A stretch of 64,000 bases of DNA from Gnetum montanum (taxonomy: Eukaryota > Streptophyta > Gnetopsida > Gnetales > Gnetaceae): assembly GCA_015680685.1 (NCBI GenBank), contig MNCI01000189.1, positions 72,404 through 136,403 on the forward strand. Reading direction: 5' to 3'. Position numbers and translations under genes: made by a program. Positions 11,270-22,489 of this stretch are shown here, piece after piece; position 1 is the first letter of the stretch, and each line of letters opens with the position of its first letter. The notes under the pieces are model-generated. The model was not told where the DNA came from. It saw nothing but the letters and a program-made list of their open reading frames with translations, and did no database searches.

Positions 11270-13193
11270 TTATTCGTGCTGGAAAGAAATTTGGACTAGA
11301 CTCTGTACCGTGGTGGATTCATGGAAGGTAGCATCAATTGCATATGCACCTTGTAGCTCAGGGGCATGAAACAGAAGATCAATCTCCGGCTCAAGCATCA
11401 GGCTTGATGCTCTGGTTGACAGAGTCCTGTCTCTATCAAGACCTGGCTGCTGTTTATATTTAGTACGATGATCAACTATCTCATTATGTGCTTCAAAGCT
11501 TCCTTCATGCCTAGGAGACCATCCATCATCTGCTACAATAATTTCATCTTGTATATCCATTCTGCATTGCTTTGCATTCTCTTCAACATCTCCTCCAGAC
11601 AGATCCGATCTAAAAACCAAAGCTTGGGTAGCATCTTCCCCAAGCTCTTCACAGCTCTCTGGTTTACAGGCTCCCCACATGAACTTCTCTTTCGCCCAAG
11701 CAATGGCCTCTGTAACAGCGATGTCTGAAACATCTGAAGTTACAGGACAGTCATGCAGGTGGGAGTCCTTCGATTCCAGAGCAAATTTCTCTCTTTCATC
11801 AAGGGCATATTCGATTGGATATAATCCTAGAACATTAAATTCATGCCTGCCGTCCATAAAACTTTCACATATCTTTTCCCTCTCATGATGACTAGACTCT
11901 GAACGTGGTGAATTTTTGGCACGAGAGGAAATGGAATTGGGAAGCTGGTTCAATAGGTCTTTCCAGGGCTTCTGGTCATCCAAATTTGGAGACTCTGGGG
12001 GGGTGGGATGAGGAATGCTGTCAACCAGAGGACGTAGGGTCCATGGCTCTTTGGAGGAGGAAGAAGAAGAGAATCTGCAATCCTTTGGTTCAAAGTAATC
12101 AACAGGTGCCATACCATCATTAACACCATTGCTGTATTTTGAACAGAATTGATCATCATCAAAGTGGCTGCAGGAATCTGGCTTTCTGAGAGTTTTATCA
12201 TTCCTAATGTTTCCGACAGGTCTGTCTGTTGGTGAAGACTGAAAACGAGGAAAGTGTCTGAACTTAGGAAATCCTGCATTAGTGTTATCTATCCTCCTAG
12301 ACTCATCTGGCGAACAGCACTTGGCTTCCCCGGCAGTCGAGGTCTCCTCAGACTCTCGAGACGCAACCCTAAACGGATCTTTGCAGGATAGGTTAAAAGC
12401 GTAGCATCTGCCATGCCTTGGAGGCCTGCACAGAAATCGTAAAATTAAAGTTCTGCTCTGCTGAAGGAAATAGAATTCACCGATAATCAACACACAAAAG
12501 AGTCATCCATATAAATAACTTTGAATGGACTATAGGAATCTAGAATCTAATAAGAAGTGACAAAACAATTCAAGACATTGAAAGATAAAACCTTGGTTTG
12601 GATGCCGAAGGCGAGCAATCTTTCTTGGGAGACCATGAAAGGGAGCTTGATGCTGATCTGGATCTTGATTTCTCGAACTTGCAGGACTTGGATGATGATT
12701 CCGGTTCTGGGTTGCAGCCCTCAGCATGAGCAGCACCTCTGAAAATATCATCATAGAAATCATCTGCATGACTTTTAGGTCGTCTATCGGCATGCAGCAG
12801 GCGGTCCCTGCAACAGGGCAGTTCGAAAACGGGCAACACAGAGCGTCCAGGCAGCTCAAATACAGGAAGATAGGGACCTGAGCCTCCTCCTCCTCCTTTC
12901 TCTGCTATCCTCCTGCTGCTGCTGTCCCCAACCCCAACCTTGAGTGGTTTAAAGACCTGATTATAAGAAAAAGCCTCCTGCATAAGCTTCCTGGAGTAAA
13001 TGCTCCTGGGAGGACCACCGAAAACATCGCTGAAGGCCTCTGTTGTTGGGTCTCTTCTACTATCATCCCACAACTTGCTCTTGCTGATGCTGCTACTGCT
13101 GCTGCCACGGCTAACACGTCTTCTTCTCCCACCGTTTTCCATGACTCCTCCAAAACAATCATGCCACATTTGCAGGAAGGAAGTGGGAACCAA
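11270..13193 (-). CDS. JAC1: JAC1-like auxilin-family protein, N-terminal part (2 exons seen)
   Basis: Exon 1 is 13193-12592 and exon 2 12425 down to a stop at 11270 (or a donor at 11309). They are joined over a 166-bp intron with GT and a CTGTGCAG acceptor, and the join is in frame (SASKPR then PPRHGR). Exon 1 carries FSDVFGGPPRS, SFxYN-like and PVFELPG segments and DDFYDDIFRG, the N-terminal signature of plant JAC1, a J-domain auxilin-like protein needed for chloroplast photorelocation. Exon 2 carries VTEAIAWAKEKF, also typical. The rest is serine- and charge-rich and probably disordered. Three in-frame ATGs (13193, 13169, 13142) are possible starts; MWHDCFGG or MENGG are plausible. The C-terminal J domain with its HPD motif, expected in this family, is not visible below 11270. 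The gene is therefore truncated, or its last exons lie beyond a long repeat-filled intron. Confidence 0.8.
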
Positions 13194-14660
13194 AATAGTG
13201 CCTCTGTATTACGTCACGCAGAGAAAACCAAAACCCATGAAATGATGATGATTCTCCCTCAGGGAAGAAGAAGAAGCAGAAGAGAAAAAATGCTGCAAAA
13301 TAACATGTATTGAATAACCAGCAGCAGCAGCAGCAGGGTGAGTATGACACTGTACAGTTCGAGCCAACTTGGACCAGTGGCAGAGGCAGGCAGTGAAGAG
13401 AGCTGCTGCTCTAAATTACATCTAGAGTGGAGGTGAAGCCAAGAGGCAGAGCTATCATGCAATCAGAGCTTTGCTGGAGGTGCCTGCCTGGTTTTGTCCT
13501 CAATAAATAGGGACACAGGGTAGTAGTTTAACCTGATTTATTGGCTTATAATGCCATGTCTGCTGCTGCTGCAGGGAACTTGGGAGATGTGGAAAGGCAG
13601 CCCCCACCCAGACCCAATAACAAACAATCCAAAAGCAGCAGCAGCAGCAGCAGCAGCAACAACTGATAAATCATGGCTTTTGGGACTGCACAATCATCAC
13701 AGCCACACGCCTGCTTTGCTTTCTGCACCACACTTTTTTGTGGGTAGCTAAGCTTAGCTATAGCCTGCATCTGCTTATATGCCTTATCGTTCGCTTTCAA
13801 CCCTTTTCTTCGCCAGCAGCGATTTTATCAGCGCTCCGTTCTCTTAGCGTTTCATCATTCTGGTTCTTTTCATGGTCCAGACATGAAATATCTCAGCGTG
13901 TGGTCTTTGTTCAAGATGGATGAAAAGTGTGATTTTCTTTGCTTGCACACACGAGAAGCGTCTCTAAAAAGGCATGTGTTTGGTGAAAGGTCTACCTCTG
14001 TGATCTTATTCGCATATACTCTATGTTCCGTCATTATTTGGGATGGTTTTTGTATGTTCCGTCATTCAGTTGGAGTTTCTGATACAGTGAAGATGGCAGA
14101 GCTCTTTGAATAGTTCACACTTAAGCAGTTGATGTGCCAACAGAGAAAATATTAAGAGCATGTGCTGTCGGTCCATGAAAGGTTTCATCCGTTTTTTTGG
14201 CCCAACGAAGAACTATTCAATGCGAGCTGTAATAGTTGAAAAGGAAATAAAAGTCGAACGTGCTGGGCATGAACTCGTAGTTTTGTGGTCTCGGCTTTCT
14301 TTATTTCTTTAGACTTTTGTTGTTGCATACCTGCAATTCAACCCAGGAATACGGAGAAATGTCGGCCAGTAAAATAATTGGTCAGAATTGTTGGATGAAC
14401 CTTATACCACACTTGACCTAGTTAATGAGTTCTACGGCATCGAGAGGTAACGAAGAAAATTCGATTCGACAATGTACGTACCGAGTTTTTACTTCATTCA
14501 ATTAATTAGAGGATGTGGTCTCAAGGTTGCAAATTATGAATTCAGTTTTCATGGATATGCTAAAATGTAAAAATAATAAGTATATATTATTAAATCTTCC
14601 ACCTACTTTAATGTATTAGTTCATATTGTGGCAAGTGTAGTGATGTCAAAATAATAATAA
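13194..14660. promoter_or_regulatory. 5' flank of the JAC1-like gene
   Basis: Upstream region of the minus-strand gene; no clear TATA box was found. It holds two CAG/AGC microsatellites (about 13318-13336 and 13637-13659), the second of about eight units. The short open frames here are low-complexity products of these repeats. From about 14470 the sequence becomes AT-rich and repeat-like. Confidence 0.5.
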
Positions 14661-14770
14661 GGTGTTAGTTTAGTGATATGGGTCTTGGCTTCGTAACCCC
14701 ATGTCTTAGGTTTGATTCTACTAGGTAGCACTGCATTTTAAACTTCTATAAATCTTGGGATGTACCTATG
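14661..14770 (+). repeat. tRNA-derived SINE copy
   Basis: GGTGTTAGTTTAGTGATATG contains a degenerate RNA polymerase III box A, and GGTTTGATTCT at 14709-14719 fits box B. The same layout recurs in the copy split by element 3 at 15041/21865. The spacing is that of a tRNA head, but the body does not fold as an intact tRNA gene. Confidence 0.6.
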
Positions 14771-14797
14771 TTTCAATTATTTCAGGTTCCATCACAC

Positions 14798-15014
14798 AAG
14801 TTTAGAAACATTGAGATTTAGGATACTAAGGAAAGAGACTTACCAATGCTTTCCATTTTACAACTAGTCAACTAGTACGTCTATTGCTTTGAGTGTAGCA
14901 AGTTGTGATTTGAGTTACACTTGGAAGCATTGTTCTGTTTAATATACATTCTACTAAAGTTTTGTATTAGTTGTTAAAGAAGGAATTAAATCAATAGCAT
15001 TATGAAAAACAACA
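14798..15014. repeat. 217-bp direct repeat, left copy
   Basis: Runs from AAGTTTAGAAACATTGAG to ATGAAAAACAACA. A copy of equal length at 22224-22440 differs at about three positions by eye. The two copies flank a SINE and the complete LTR element 3. No terminal inverted repeats or coding sequence were found. Confidence 0.85.
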
Positions 15015-15040
15015 CACCCTACCTCCCCCCAAAATAATGA

Positions 15041-15075
15041 GGTGTTAACCTAGTGGTTAGAGTTTTGGCCTAGTG
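15041..15075 (+). repeat. tRNA-derived SINE, left part (split by element 3)
   Basis: GGTGTTAACCTAGTGGTTAG is a good box A region. The sequence is interrupted after CCTAG by element 3 and resumes at 21865, where the box B lies. Confidence 0.65.
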
Positions 15076-15840
15076 ATGAGTGGCGAGATACCCCTACACT
15101 CAACCATATGAATACGAGCATTTCACGCACGATGTGGTTGAACTCCAAGGACTAAGTGCTTACGCACCTTATGAAACATTTAAGGTTAATCAATCGTTGT
15201 CTTCCCAAACTTACTTGTATTGTCATGGTTGTATGGTTAAGTAAGTCTGAGGTATATGATTTTTATAACTTTTATCTTTTTATCGCCTATGCTAAGAGAG
15301 GAAAGGGTGAAGAGACTAAGTAACTAATTTTCACTAACTAAGCTTTAATCGTCCTAGCATCAGTATCCGTTCCCACTTGCCGTACACACCCTGAACCAGT
15401 GCAACGTTACTAGGATTACTAAACGCTATTCGTTACTGGGTTACCAAGCGTAGCACACGTGCTCGAAGTGGTCGTACTGAATGCACTTAACTAGGAGTTG
15501 AAAGTTGAGAGAGATTAATTATCTAAGAAAGCATTTAAACATTTAACATTAATTAAATCCTAATTAGCTTAGTCCATGCATTGCAAGGTTTATCAGAAAG
15601 TTCGTCTTTATTTCCATACACAAATGTGTACTCAGGTACAATTTGCTCAAATAAAGATCCGTTCACTTTAAGACTCTTACTGTGGGCACATGGAAATTAT
15701 TCTATATCTGGAATGGTAAAATTGCCAGAGTTTCACTAAGGGTCTAGATTTAGATGTCGAAACAAGGGACAATCGCCTCTTATTTATAGAACTAGCGATG
15801 GGCTGCGATATCACGGCCCACATGATATCGCATCCCATCA
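15076..15840 (-). mobile_element. 3' LTR of element 3
   Basis: On the minus strand it starts TGATGGGATGCGATATCATG right after a polypurine tract and ends CGCCACTCATCA. The U3 holds GATATC repeats (15796-15834). It pairs with 21060-21859. Confidence 0.85.
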
Positions 15841-15876
15841 TACCCCCATCACTGAATGAAAACTCGTCCTCGAGTT
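15841..15876 (-). promoter_or_regulatory. Polypurine tract and preceding conserved motif
   Basis: The minus strand reads ACTCGAGGACGAGTTTTCAT, then GTGATGGGGGTA directly before the LTR start. The same order (ACTCAAGGATGAGTT, then a G-rich tract) precedes the LTR starts at 48906 and 60206. This is the expected plus-strand priming site. Confidence 0.7.
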
Positions 15877-17200
15877 CCTTACAAAATATTGGGAAGGTAT
15901 GGGATTATTGACTTGAGTGAAACTAATGGTGAATGGGATGACATGTGAACAGATCATCATTACAAAATATGGAAAATTTTAGTGTTCATGACAACAAGAA
16001 TGAACACTATACATAATTGACATCCAGCCTTATTTGGCAGTTGAGAGAGAAAAGAGAAGAGAGAGAGAAAAGAAGAAGTCTGCTGCTGCCAACGCCAAGA
16101 TTGCACCTTTCGTTGTCCATCCATAAGCGCATCATCAATTCTATTCCTTGCATAACTGCTTTAGCACCAGTCCATTCCAAGTGTTTCCTCTAGATCCAAT
16201 CCGTTGTTGTATGATTGTCATCTGCACACACAACATAGTTCTTATATTAGCAAGGGTAAATGAATCATAATGCAATTGATACCTTGCTTTGGTGTAAGGT
16301 CCATCGGTTGAGTTGTGCTATGGCTGATACGGATTTGAAGATATAATATTGGTAACTACCCGAGGTGTAGGGGTTTAGAGAAAATCAAAAAAATTGGACC
16401 AGGACCCCCATGACTGAGAGCGAACCTTCGATAGCGATAGAATGGAAAAAGAGAAGGAATAAGAAGGATGAACAAAAAGAGACAGCAGCAACACCGATAA
16501 AATGGATGTCAAAGATGGAAATGAACAACATAATTGGTGATTGCGGAAATGTTTAACGGAAAGAAATTAACGGATGCACCAAATAGGAATGCTAGTGGAT
16601 CCTCCCCAAAGCAGGCTCATGCCCTTAATGCCCTGACAATCCCACATTCAAAGAGTCCGTAGGCTCTAGGAATGTCATTTGAAGACAAGAGTTAAAGTCT
16701 TAACCACAAGAATTTACCAAAAAGAAAACAATGTATCTACCAAAATATGGACTACTAATACAATCGGCAATGAGGTGATAAATGGGGAAAGAAGGATGGA
16801 AAGAAGAGAATGGAATGGAATCTCAAGAACAAGGTGGTGTANNNNNNNNNNNNNNNNNNNNNNNNNNNTTTTTTTTTTTTTTTTTTTGCATGAGAACCAC
16901 ACCATGCAAAGACTTATTATTTTTATTTGCTTAGTTTCCCGATAATGTAGCAACATTAGAATAGTAAGAAAACTCAAGAAGAAAACATCCAAGCACCCAA
17001 GAAAATGGCCAGCACAAGTGCATCAAATCCCCTTGAAGTCACCCTTTTCAATCCTTGAGTCCTTCCTTGGTTTGAGAAATAACCAGTCACCGATTCGTTG
17101 ATAGTTCTTATTATTGAGAAAGGGACTATATAGTTCCTAGCCAAGAGAGACCATAGAAATTTATGGATGCGTGGATGATGTGGACCCATTGCCTGTTATA
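15877..17200 (-). mobile_element. 3' non-coding region of element 3
   Basis: No open coding block. It contains a GGATCCTCCCCAAAGCAGG tract (about 16600) shared with 49850 and, in opposite orientation, 59210. A 27-base N gap lies at 16842-16868 and is followed by a poly(T) run. Confidence 0.6.
16842..16868. other. Assembly gap (27 N)
   Basis: Run of N directly followed by about 17 T. It lies inside the 3' region of element 3. Confidence 0.95.
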
Positions 17201-18391
17201 TCAAAGGAACCATACCTTAGTATCAACATCATAACTTAAAGGTAAAAACCAAACATTAGCAATCAATGAAATATAGTTCATACCATCTTCGGAGCACTTA
17301 TTAAGTGACGAATCAAACAAAGTAATCAAACACATAAAGAAATGAAAAAGTATAAATGATGTTGTAAAAAAAATAAGAAAAGTTAAAGAAATTTGTAAAA
17401 CAATAATGTGTAAAACAAAAAATTTAAAAGGAACTGAGGGCCTTAAATGATCAGCATAGGTGGCCATCTCCCCCATGACTGAATTGGAAGGGAGAGATTT
17501 GAAATAGTGAGCGAGATCATCCTCTCTCAAATGTGCTATGTGCATAGACCATTCTAGGTTCATGATAAGGGTTGGTCGGTTGCACACAAACTGGTATTCT
17601 CCTATTGGAGTACTCATTTGGATTTTCTAAGAGTTTCCAACTTCCCCCAATTGGTAGTTTCAGATTAAGGGTTGGAAGTTGGCGACACTCTTGCTCCAGT
17701 GTATCTATGCTTTCTCTGTGGGCACAAGTTGGTCCCCAGTTAGTTCTATGCATATTGGTGGGTTGCTCTCTTGATTAGCTGTCAACCACTGGATGTTCTC
17801 TTGTTGTGTGGTTGCTACATACAGGCACTTTTGTATGTTAACTTCTTGGGCATACCGATTGCATGTAGGAGATGTTGAATGCTCCTGTACGCTATCACCC
17901 TCTGTATCACTATATGTGATGCATGGAACCTTCTTCTTCTCGATCTTTCCATAAGTATTTTCCTTAGATATTTCCAAGGAAAGATCACAAATTCCTAGGC
18001 ATACGTTCACGGTACTTAGCCATGCCCTTCCCATTATTATTGGGAAGTCCCCCTTGTCATTGTTGACTTGTATCACTAGGAAATCAGCTAGGTATGACCA
18101 ACCACATACAGTGGTAACGATGTCCTCCACCAATCCCAAGGGAATGGTGATGGACTAGTCAGCCAACTCTAAGTGAATCTTGCTCTTCTTTAGTGGAGGT
18201 AGGTTCTAGGCTTTATACATTTCTTGCGATATCAAGTTGACTTTGGAACCTGAGGCAAGAAGAGCTTTACGTGGTTCATTCCTAGTGACTTGGAGGTAGA
18301 TTAAGGGACTTCCAGGATTAGAGAATTTCTTGGGAAGGTGGCCCACCTTGATCCAGTCAATGACAGTATGTGTTAACATAACTGTATGCAT
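17201..18391 (-). pseudogene. Aspartic protease remnant, element 3
   Basis: Around 18206-18290 it reads ALLASGSKVNLIS, which fits the retropepsin active-site pattern (usually LLDSGSSINLIS) with the catalytic Asp replaced. About 100 residues later comes GDFPIIMGRAWL, matching the downstream ILGRxWL signature. Stops interrupt the frame and no polymerase follows. In an active element this enzyme would cut the Gag precursor. The tail (17201-17617) resembles 57960-58060 of the element at 55 kb, ending with hydrophobic codons. Confidence 0.65.
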
Positions 18392-18931
18392 TGAGCTCTG
18401 TTGTTGGTTTGAAGGGAGCTCTAAAGCCTTATTTGATGAAGAAGCGTTTGGAGGCTCAACTGCTTGTGGTTGTGAGGGCTTGTTTGGGCTTTTGGTTATG
18501 AAAAAAAGTCTTCTCCTTGTACGGTTGTCAGAACCAGCAGTGGGTTGAAGGTTTACAGCTCTCGTAGCATTACACTGCTACGGTTGAGTGGGGAGTTCCC
18601 CTTGCATCACTGGAGCGGGTGGTAGTGGAGCTATCAGTGTAAGAGTGGTGGACGAATTCAGAGGATGGAATGCATGTGGTGTGTCTCTCCCAGGAGAAGG
18701 AGTCTTATAGTACTCCCGAGCTTGGTAATGACATCGTGGGGTCACGTGACCAACAGAGTCACTTGGAGAGATTGGCTACTGCACGTAATAACCATATGGA
18801 TCTAGTTGCTGGTAAAGGTATTATTTCCTTGGCAGTGGCATCCCCCATGATTGTGGGTATTGCCACTGCTAGTGTTGCTCCATAGGTTGTGGTGGAGTTC
18901 CACTTGGATAATACATTAACGGTTGGTGGAA

Positions 18932-20930
18932 CTACCTTGGGTTACCTTGGGGATAAGGTAACCAATGGGGTGCTTGTCGTTTGTTAAGTCTTGGGTTGAG
19001 TGCATACACCCCAGACTCTTGTAGATGTGAGATTATTTGGCAACATCCCTTAGGATGGTCATATTGGTAGATCTCACATCCACTCTCATTGTCTGTATCC
19101 GAATCCACAACCTCTTCAATGATAGCTATTTTACCCTTACCTTTGTTACGTGCATGGTCCAAATCCCTCTTCTTTTTCTTATCATGGTCACTACTTCGCT
19201 CCTTAGACTCCTCTACAATTTTTAAAATGGTTTCAAATCTACTATCTAAGGAGTCCCACATTTGATCTACCTTAGCTGACACTTCTATTGTTAATTTCTG
19301 AAGTGGCAAGGATTTCCTACTCACCAACTCTTCGAGTGGTAACTCATCCTCCTCCTCATAGAATCTTACTTCCCTCTTCCGGAGGGAAGGATCGTGGTTA
19401 TACTCTTCTGTGCTTTCTCTCTTACATAGCTCTCCTTCTTCCTTAGCTACTTGCTCCAACAATCTATGAACCTCATGGAACCTAAGTTCAAATAATCTTC
19501 CTTGGGCATATGTCCCAAGGGTTCTCTTGGTTTCATGTCTTAGCCCATCTACGAGATGGCGTAGTTGATCCTGCTGTGCGTAACCATGGCCTGGGCAACG
19601 ATGTAATAGTGCATAATATAGGCCCATGGCAACTTCCAAGGGTTTGTGATTACCTTACTTCCATCCTTGGATCTACTTTCGCAAGTTGGACACTCAGGAG
19701 TACGTTTGATATTTATCGTTAAACAATTCTAGCATCGTACTCCACCTTCGAATGAATTTTGGTTCTAAGGACCGGTACTAGCTTTTCGCTTCTTTTATGA
19801 GTGTCCTTGGGAACAACTTTAATTTTTTCCACTCATTTTCAATGTTTTACAAGGCATAGGCATCGTGGAATGCCTATAAGTGATTCTGTGGATCAGCGCT
19901 GTATCCCCCCTCAAATCGTGGGATATTATTCATGTCTAGTCTCTTGATCCAGCTATCTTTTTGGTGCCTTGTAGGTATTCTAACAGCCTCTGTAATGTCT
20001 AACATGCTTCAGGTTGCAAGTAGGGGTTCGTCATGGTCATTTCTTTTGTGGCATCTATGATGTCTACGTGATTCCCTACTTTTCCTTCTTCCATGTCGTG
20101 ATTCCCTAAAATGCCCTCATCCTCGCTCTCGACTCTCTCATCGAGGTCTCTCATTTTGCTTACCCTTGTCCTCACGGTTAGGTTCCTTATGACTGCGTCC
20201 CAACGTTGAAGGAGAGGGTGAATTTTGTAATGAAGAGGAAGAGGAAGGAGAACCATTGCCATGACGATGTTTCCTACCTTCCCTTCGGCAATCTCAACCC
20301 CGATTGTGATGACAATCAGAATGCTTACCCTTGTCTTGTGTTTGTGTTCCTCATTAAACACTTGGTGTTCATGGGAATCAAAACCAGGGTTGTGAATCGT
20401 GGAGCAAAGGTTCTAATACCCAACCTTCTTACTATCATTAGGAAGGGTAACATCATTTTGTGGAGAACCTATTGAAATAGGTTCACCACCCTTAATTTTG
20501 CTTATGAAGGCCAAAGCATTATGGGGTCCTTTGCCCTTCAACGATGTATAGTAACTCTCCTGTCGCAAGTTCCATTGACATTGCGCTTCTGTGGTATGGT
20601 AGTCCCTTAAGTTGTAATTGAGCGCAACGTACTCAGTGTATAATTATGACATGCCAATTCGTGCAAAGGCATGAAGGAGCATGTTGGGGACTGCTCTGTT
20701 TGGAGGCAACACTATGTTACCCTCCAAGTCTCTCTAATGCAGCTGTTCGTCTTGATGGAAGACAAAGGTAAAGTTGGGTATATATTCATCGTGATGAATA
20801 TATACCATACTGAATTGTTGAGGAACTGGCAGTTCTTGGTTATGTATGTTGTGCCATTGACTGTCTCTAGTGTTGGTCCTAGGCAGTGAAGTGCTTTTGT
20901 GTGGAGAAGAAGAAATTTTTGTCTTACTCG
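18932..20930 (-). pseudogene. Gag-like protein remnant, element 3
   Basis: The longest open block (18932-19639) has LLHRCPGHGYAQQD, VDGLRHETKRTLGTYAQGRL, a Glu-rich segment, a Lys-rich basic segment (KKKKRDLDHARNKGKGK) and then CEIYQYDHPKGCCQIISHL, a Cys/His motif conserved across the family. Upstream, 19999-20361 is basic and Arg-rich, and 20671-20740 matches the NIVLPPN block of element 2. Several frame breaks are present. The role is inferred to be particle assembly and RNA binding. Confidence 0.7.
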
Positions 20931-21041
20931 GTGCTATTTACCATTATGTTATATTTTTTTTGATCAACCCTAAGGGTTTGTTTTAGCTCCCAACAATGTA
21001 AATGATATCCTATGTTCTACGTAGTGCACAAACAACTAAGT

Positions 21042-21059
21042 CCTCGGCAACGACGCCAA
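21042..21059 (-). promoter_or_regulatory. Primer-binding site of element 3
   Basis: The minus strand reads TTGGCGTCGTTGCCGAGG directly after the LTR end CACTCATCA. The position and TGGCG... start are typical for an LTR element; the tRNA was not identified. Confidence 0.65.
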
Positions 21060-21859
21060 TGATGAGTGGTGAGGTACCCCTACACTCAACCATATGAATA
21101 CAAGCATTTCACACGCGGTCTGGTCGAACTCCAAGGACTAAGTGCTTATGCGCCTTATGGAACACTTAAGGTTAATCAATCGTTGTCTTCCCAAACTTAC
21201 TTGTATTGTCACAATTGTATGGTTAAGTAAGTCTGAGGTATATGATTTTTATAACTTTTATCTTTTTATCGCCTATGCTAAGAGAGGAAAGGGTGAAGAG
21301 ACTAAGTAACTAACTTTCACTAACTAAGCTTTAATCATCCTAGCATCAGTATCTGTTCCCACTTGCCGTACGCACCTTGAACCAGTGCAACACTATTGGG
21401 ATTACCAAACGCTATTCGTTACTAGGTTACCAAGTGTAGCACATGTGCTTGAAGCGGTCGTACTAAATGCACTTAACTAGAGTTGAGGGTTGAGAGAGAT
21501 TAATTATCTAAGAAAGCATTTAAGAATTTAACATTAATTAAATCCTAATTAGCTTAGTCCATGCACTGCAAGGTTTATCATAAAGTTCGTCTTTATTTCC
21601 GTACACAAATGTGTGCTCATGTACAATTTGCTCGAATAAAGATTTGTTCACTTTGAGACTCCTATTGCGGGCACATGGAAATTATTCTAACTCTAGAATG
21701 GTAAAACTGCCAAAGTTTTGCTAACGGTCTAGATCTAGATGTCGAAACAAGGAAAAGCTGCCTCTTATTTATAGAACTAGCAATGGGCTACGATATCGCA
21801 TACATGATATCGCAGGGACCGATGCAATATCGCGGCCCACACGATATCGCGTCCCATCA
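21060..21859 (-). mobile_element. 5' LTR of element 3
   Basis: On the minus strand from TGATGGGACGCGATATCG to CACCACTCATCA. GATATCGC repeats lie at the U3 side (21788-21850). A minus-strand TATA-like CTATAAATAAGAGGC lies at about 21761-21775, the likely promoter. Confidence 0.85.
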
Positions 21860-21864
21860 CCTAG

Positions 21865-21915
21865 TAACCCTAAGTCATAGGTTTGATTCTACCAAGTAGC
21901 ACTAAGTAATAAATT
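21865..21915 (+). repeat. tRNA-derived SINE, right part (box B)
   Basis: Continuation of the SINE begun at 15041. Box B is GGTTTGATTCT at 21880-21890, followed by ACCAAGTAGCAC as in the copy at 14720. Confidence 0.6.
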
Positions 21916-22223
21916 ATCAAAAATTTTGTAAAAGGAATTCTAAAACTAGTCCATAGAACCAATGGGATAAATTAAGGTTATGGTTTAATTAGTAACTTCA
22001 TTAATTTGTTAACCCATAAAATACAGATTCAAATTACAATGAAAGCATATATGTGTCTATTAGCTTCTTATGCCCACTAAGGATCACACATCCAACAATT
22101 CTTACTAATGATAAAAGCCATGTATTCTTTTAGGGTAATGTTATCTAATATAAAGTACAATAATAAAAAAAAAGGAAAAGAGTTATGGGAAAGAACCAAT
22201 GTTGCAATGAATACTCAAAAAAT

Positions 22224-22440
22224 AAGTTTAGAAACATTGAGATTTAGGATACTAAGGAAAGAGACTTACCAATGCTTTCCATTTTACAACTAGTCAACTA
22301 GTACGTCTATTGCTTTGAGTGTAGCAAGTTGTGATTTGAGTTACACTTGGAAGCATTGTTCTATTTAATATACATTCTACTAAATTTTTGTATTAGCTGT
22401 TAAAGAAGGAATTAAATCAATAGCATTATGAAAAACAACA
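22224..22440. repeat. 217-bp direct repeat, right copy
   Basis: Partner of 14798-15014, same orientation and length, about three differences. It is followed by unrelated sequence (AAGTTTAGAAGATTAT). Confidence 0.85.
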
Positions 22441-22489
22441 AAGTTTAGAAGATTATATGTATAAGAAACAGAATAGATTTATCATTAGC

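Larger units (their letters stand above)
15076..21859 (-). mobile_element. Complete gag-protease LTR element 3 (TSD CCTAG)
   Basis: A 6.8-kb minus-strand element with LTRs at 21060-21859 (5') and 15076-15840 (3') and a perfect CCTAG duplication (15071-15075, 21860-21864). Internal order on the minus strand is primer-binding region, gag, aspartic protease, 3' region and polypurine tract. No reverse transcriptase, RNase H or integrase was found although both ends are intact, so it must have depended on enzymes from elsewhere. Its LTRs differ at roughly one site in twelve over the first 185 bases compared by eye, so it is not recent. Confidence 0.85.

Noticed and set aside
13318-13660. Coding regions suggested by poly-Ala, poly-Leu and poly-Ser frames
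   Set aside because: They are translations of CAG/AGC microsatellites in the 5' flank of the JAC1-like gene.
14661-14770. A functional tRNA gene
   Set aside because: Box A and box B are recognisable but the sequence does not give a cloverleaf with a matching acceptor stem, and related copies are dispersed.
14798-22440. 217-bp repeats as a giant target-site duplication
   Set aside because: Element 3 already has its own 5-bp duplication, and the repeats do not abut any element end.
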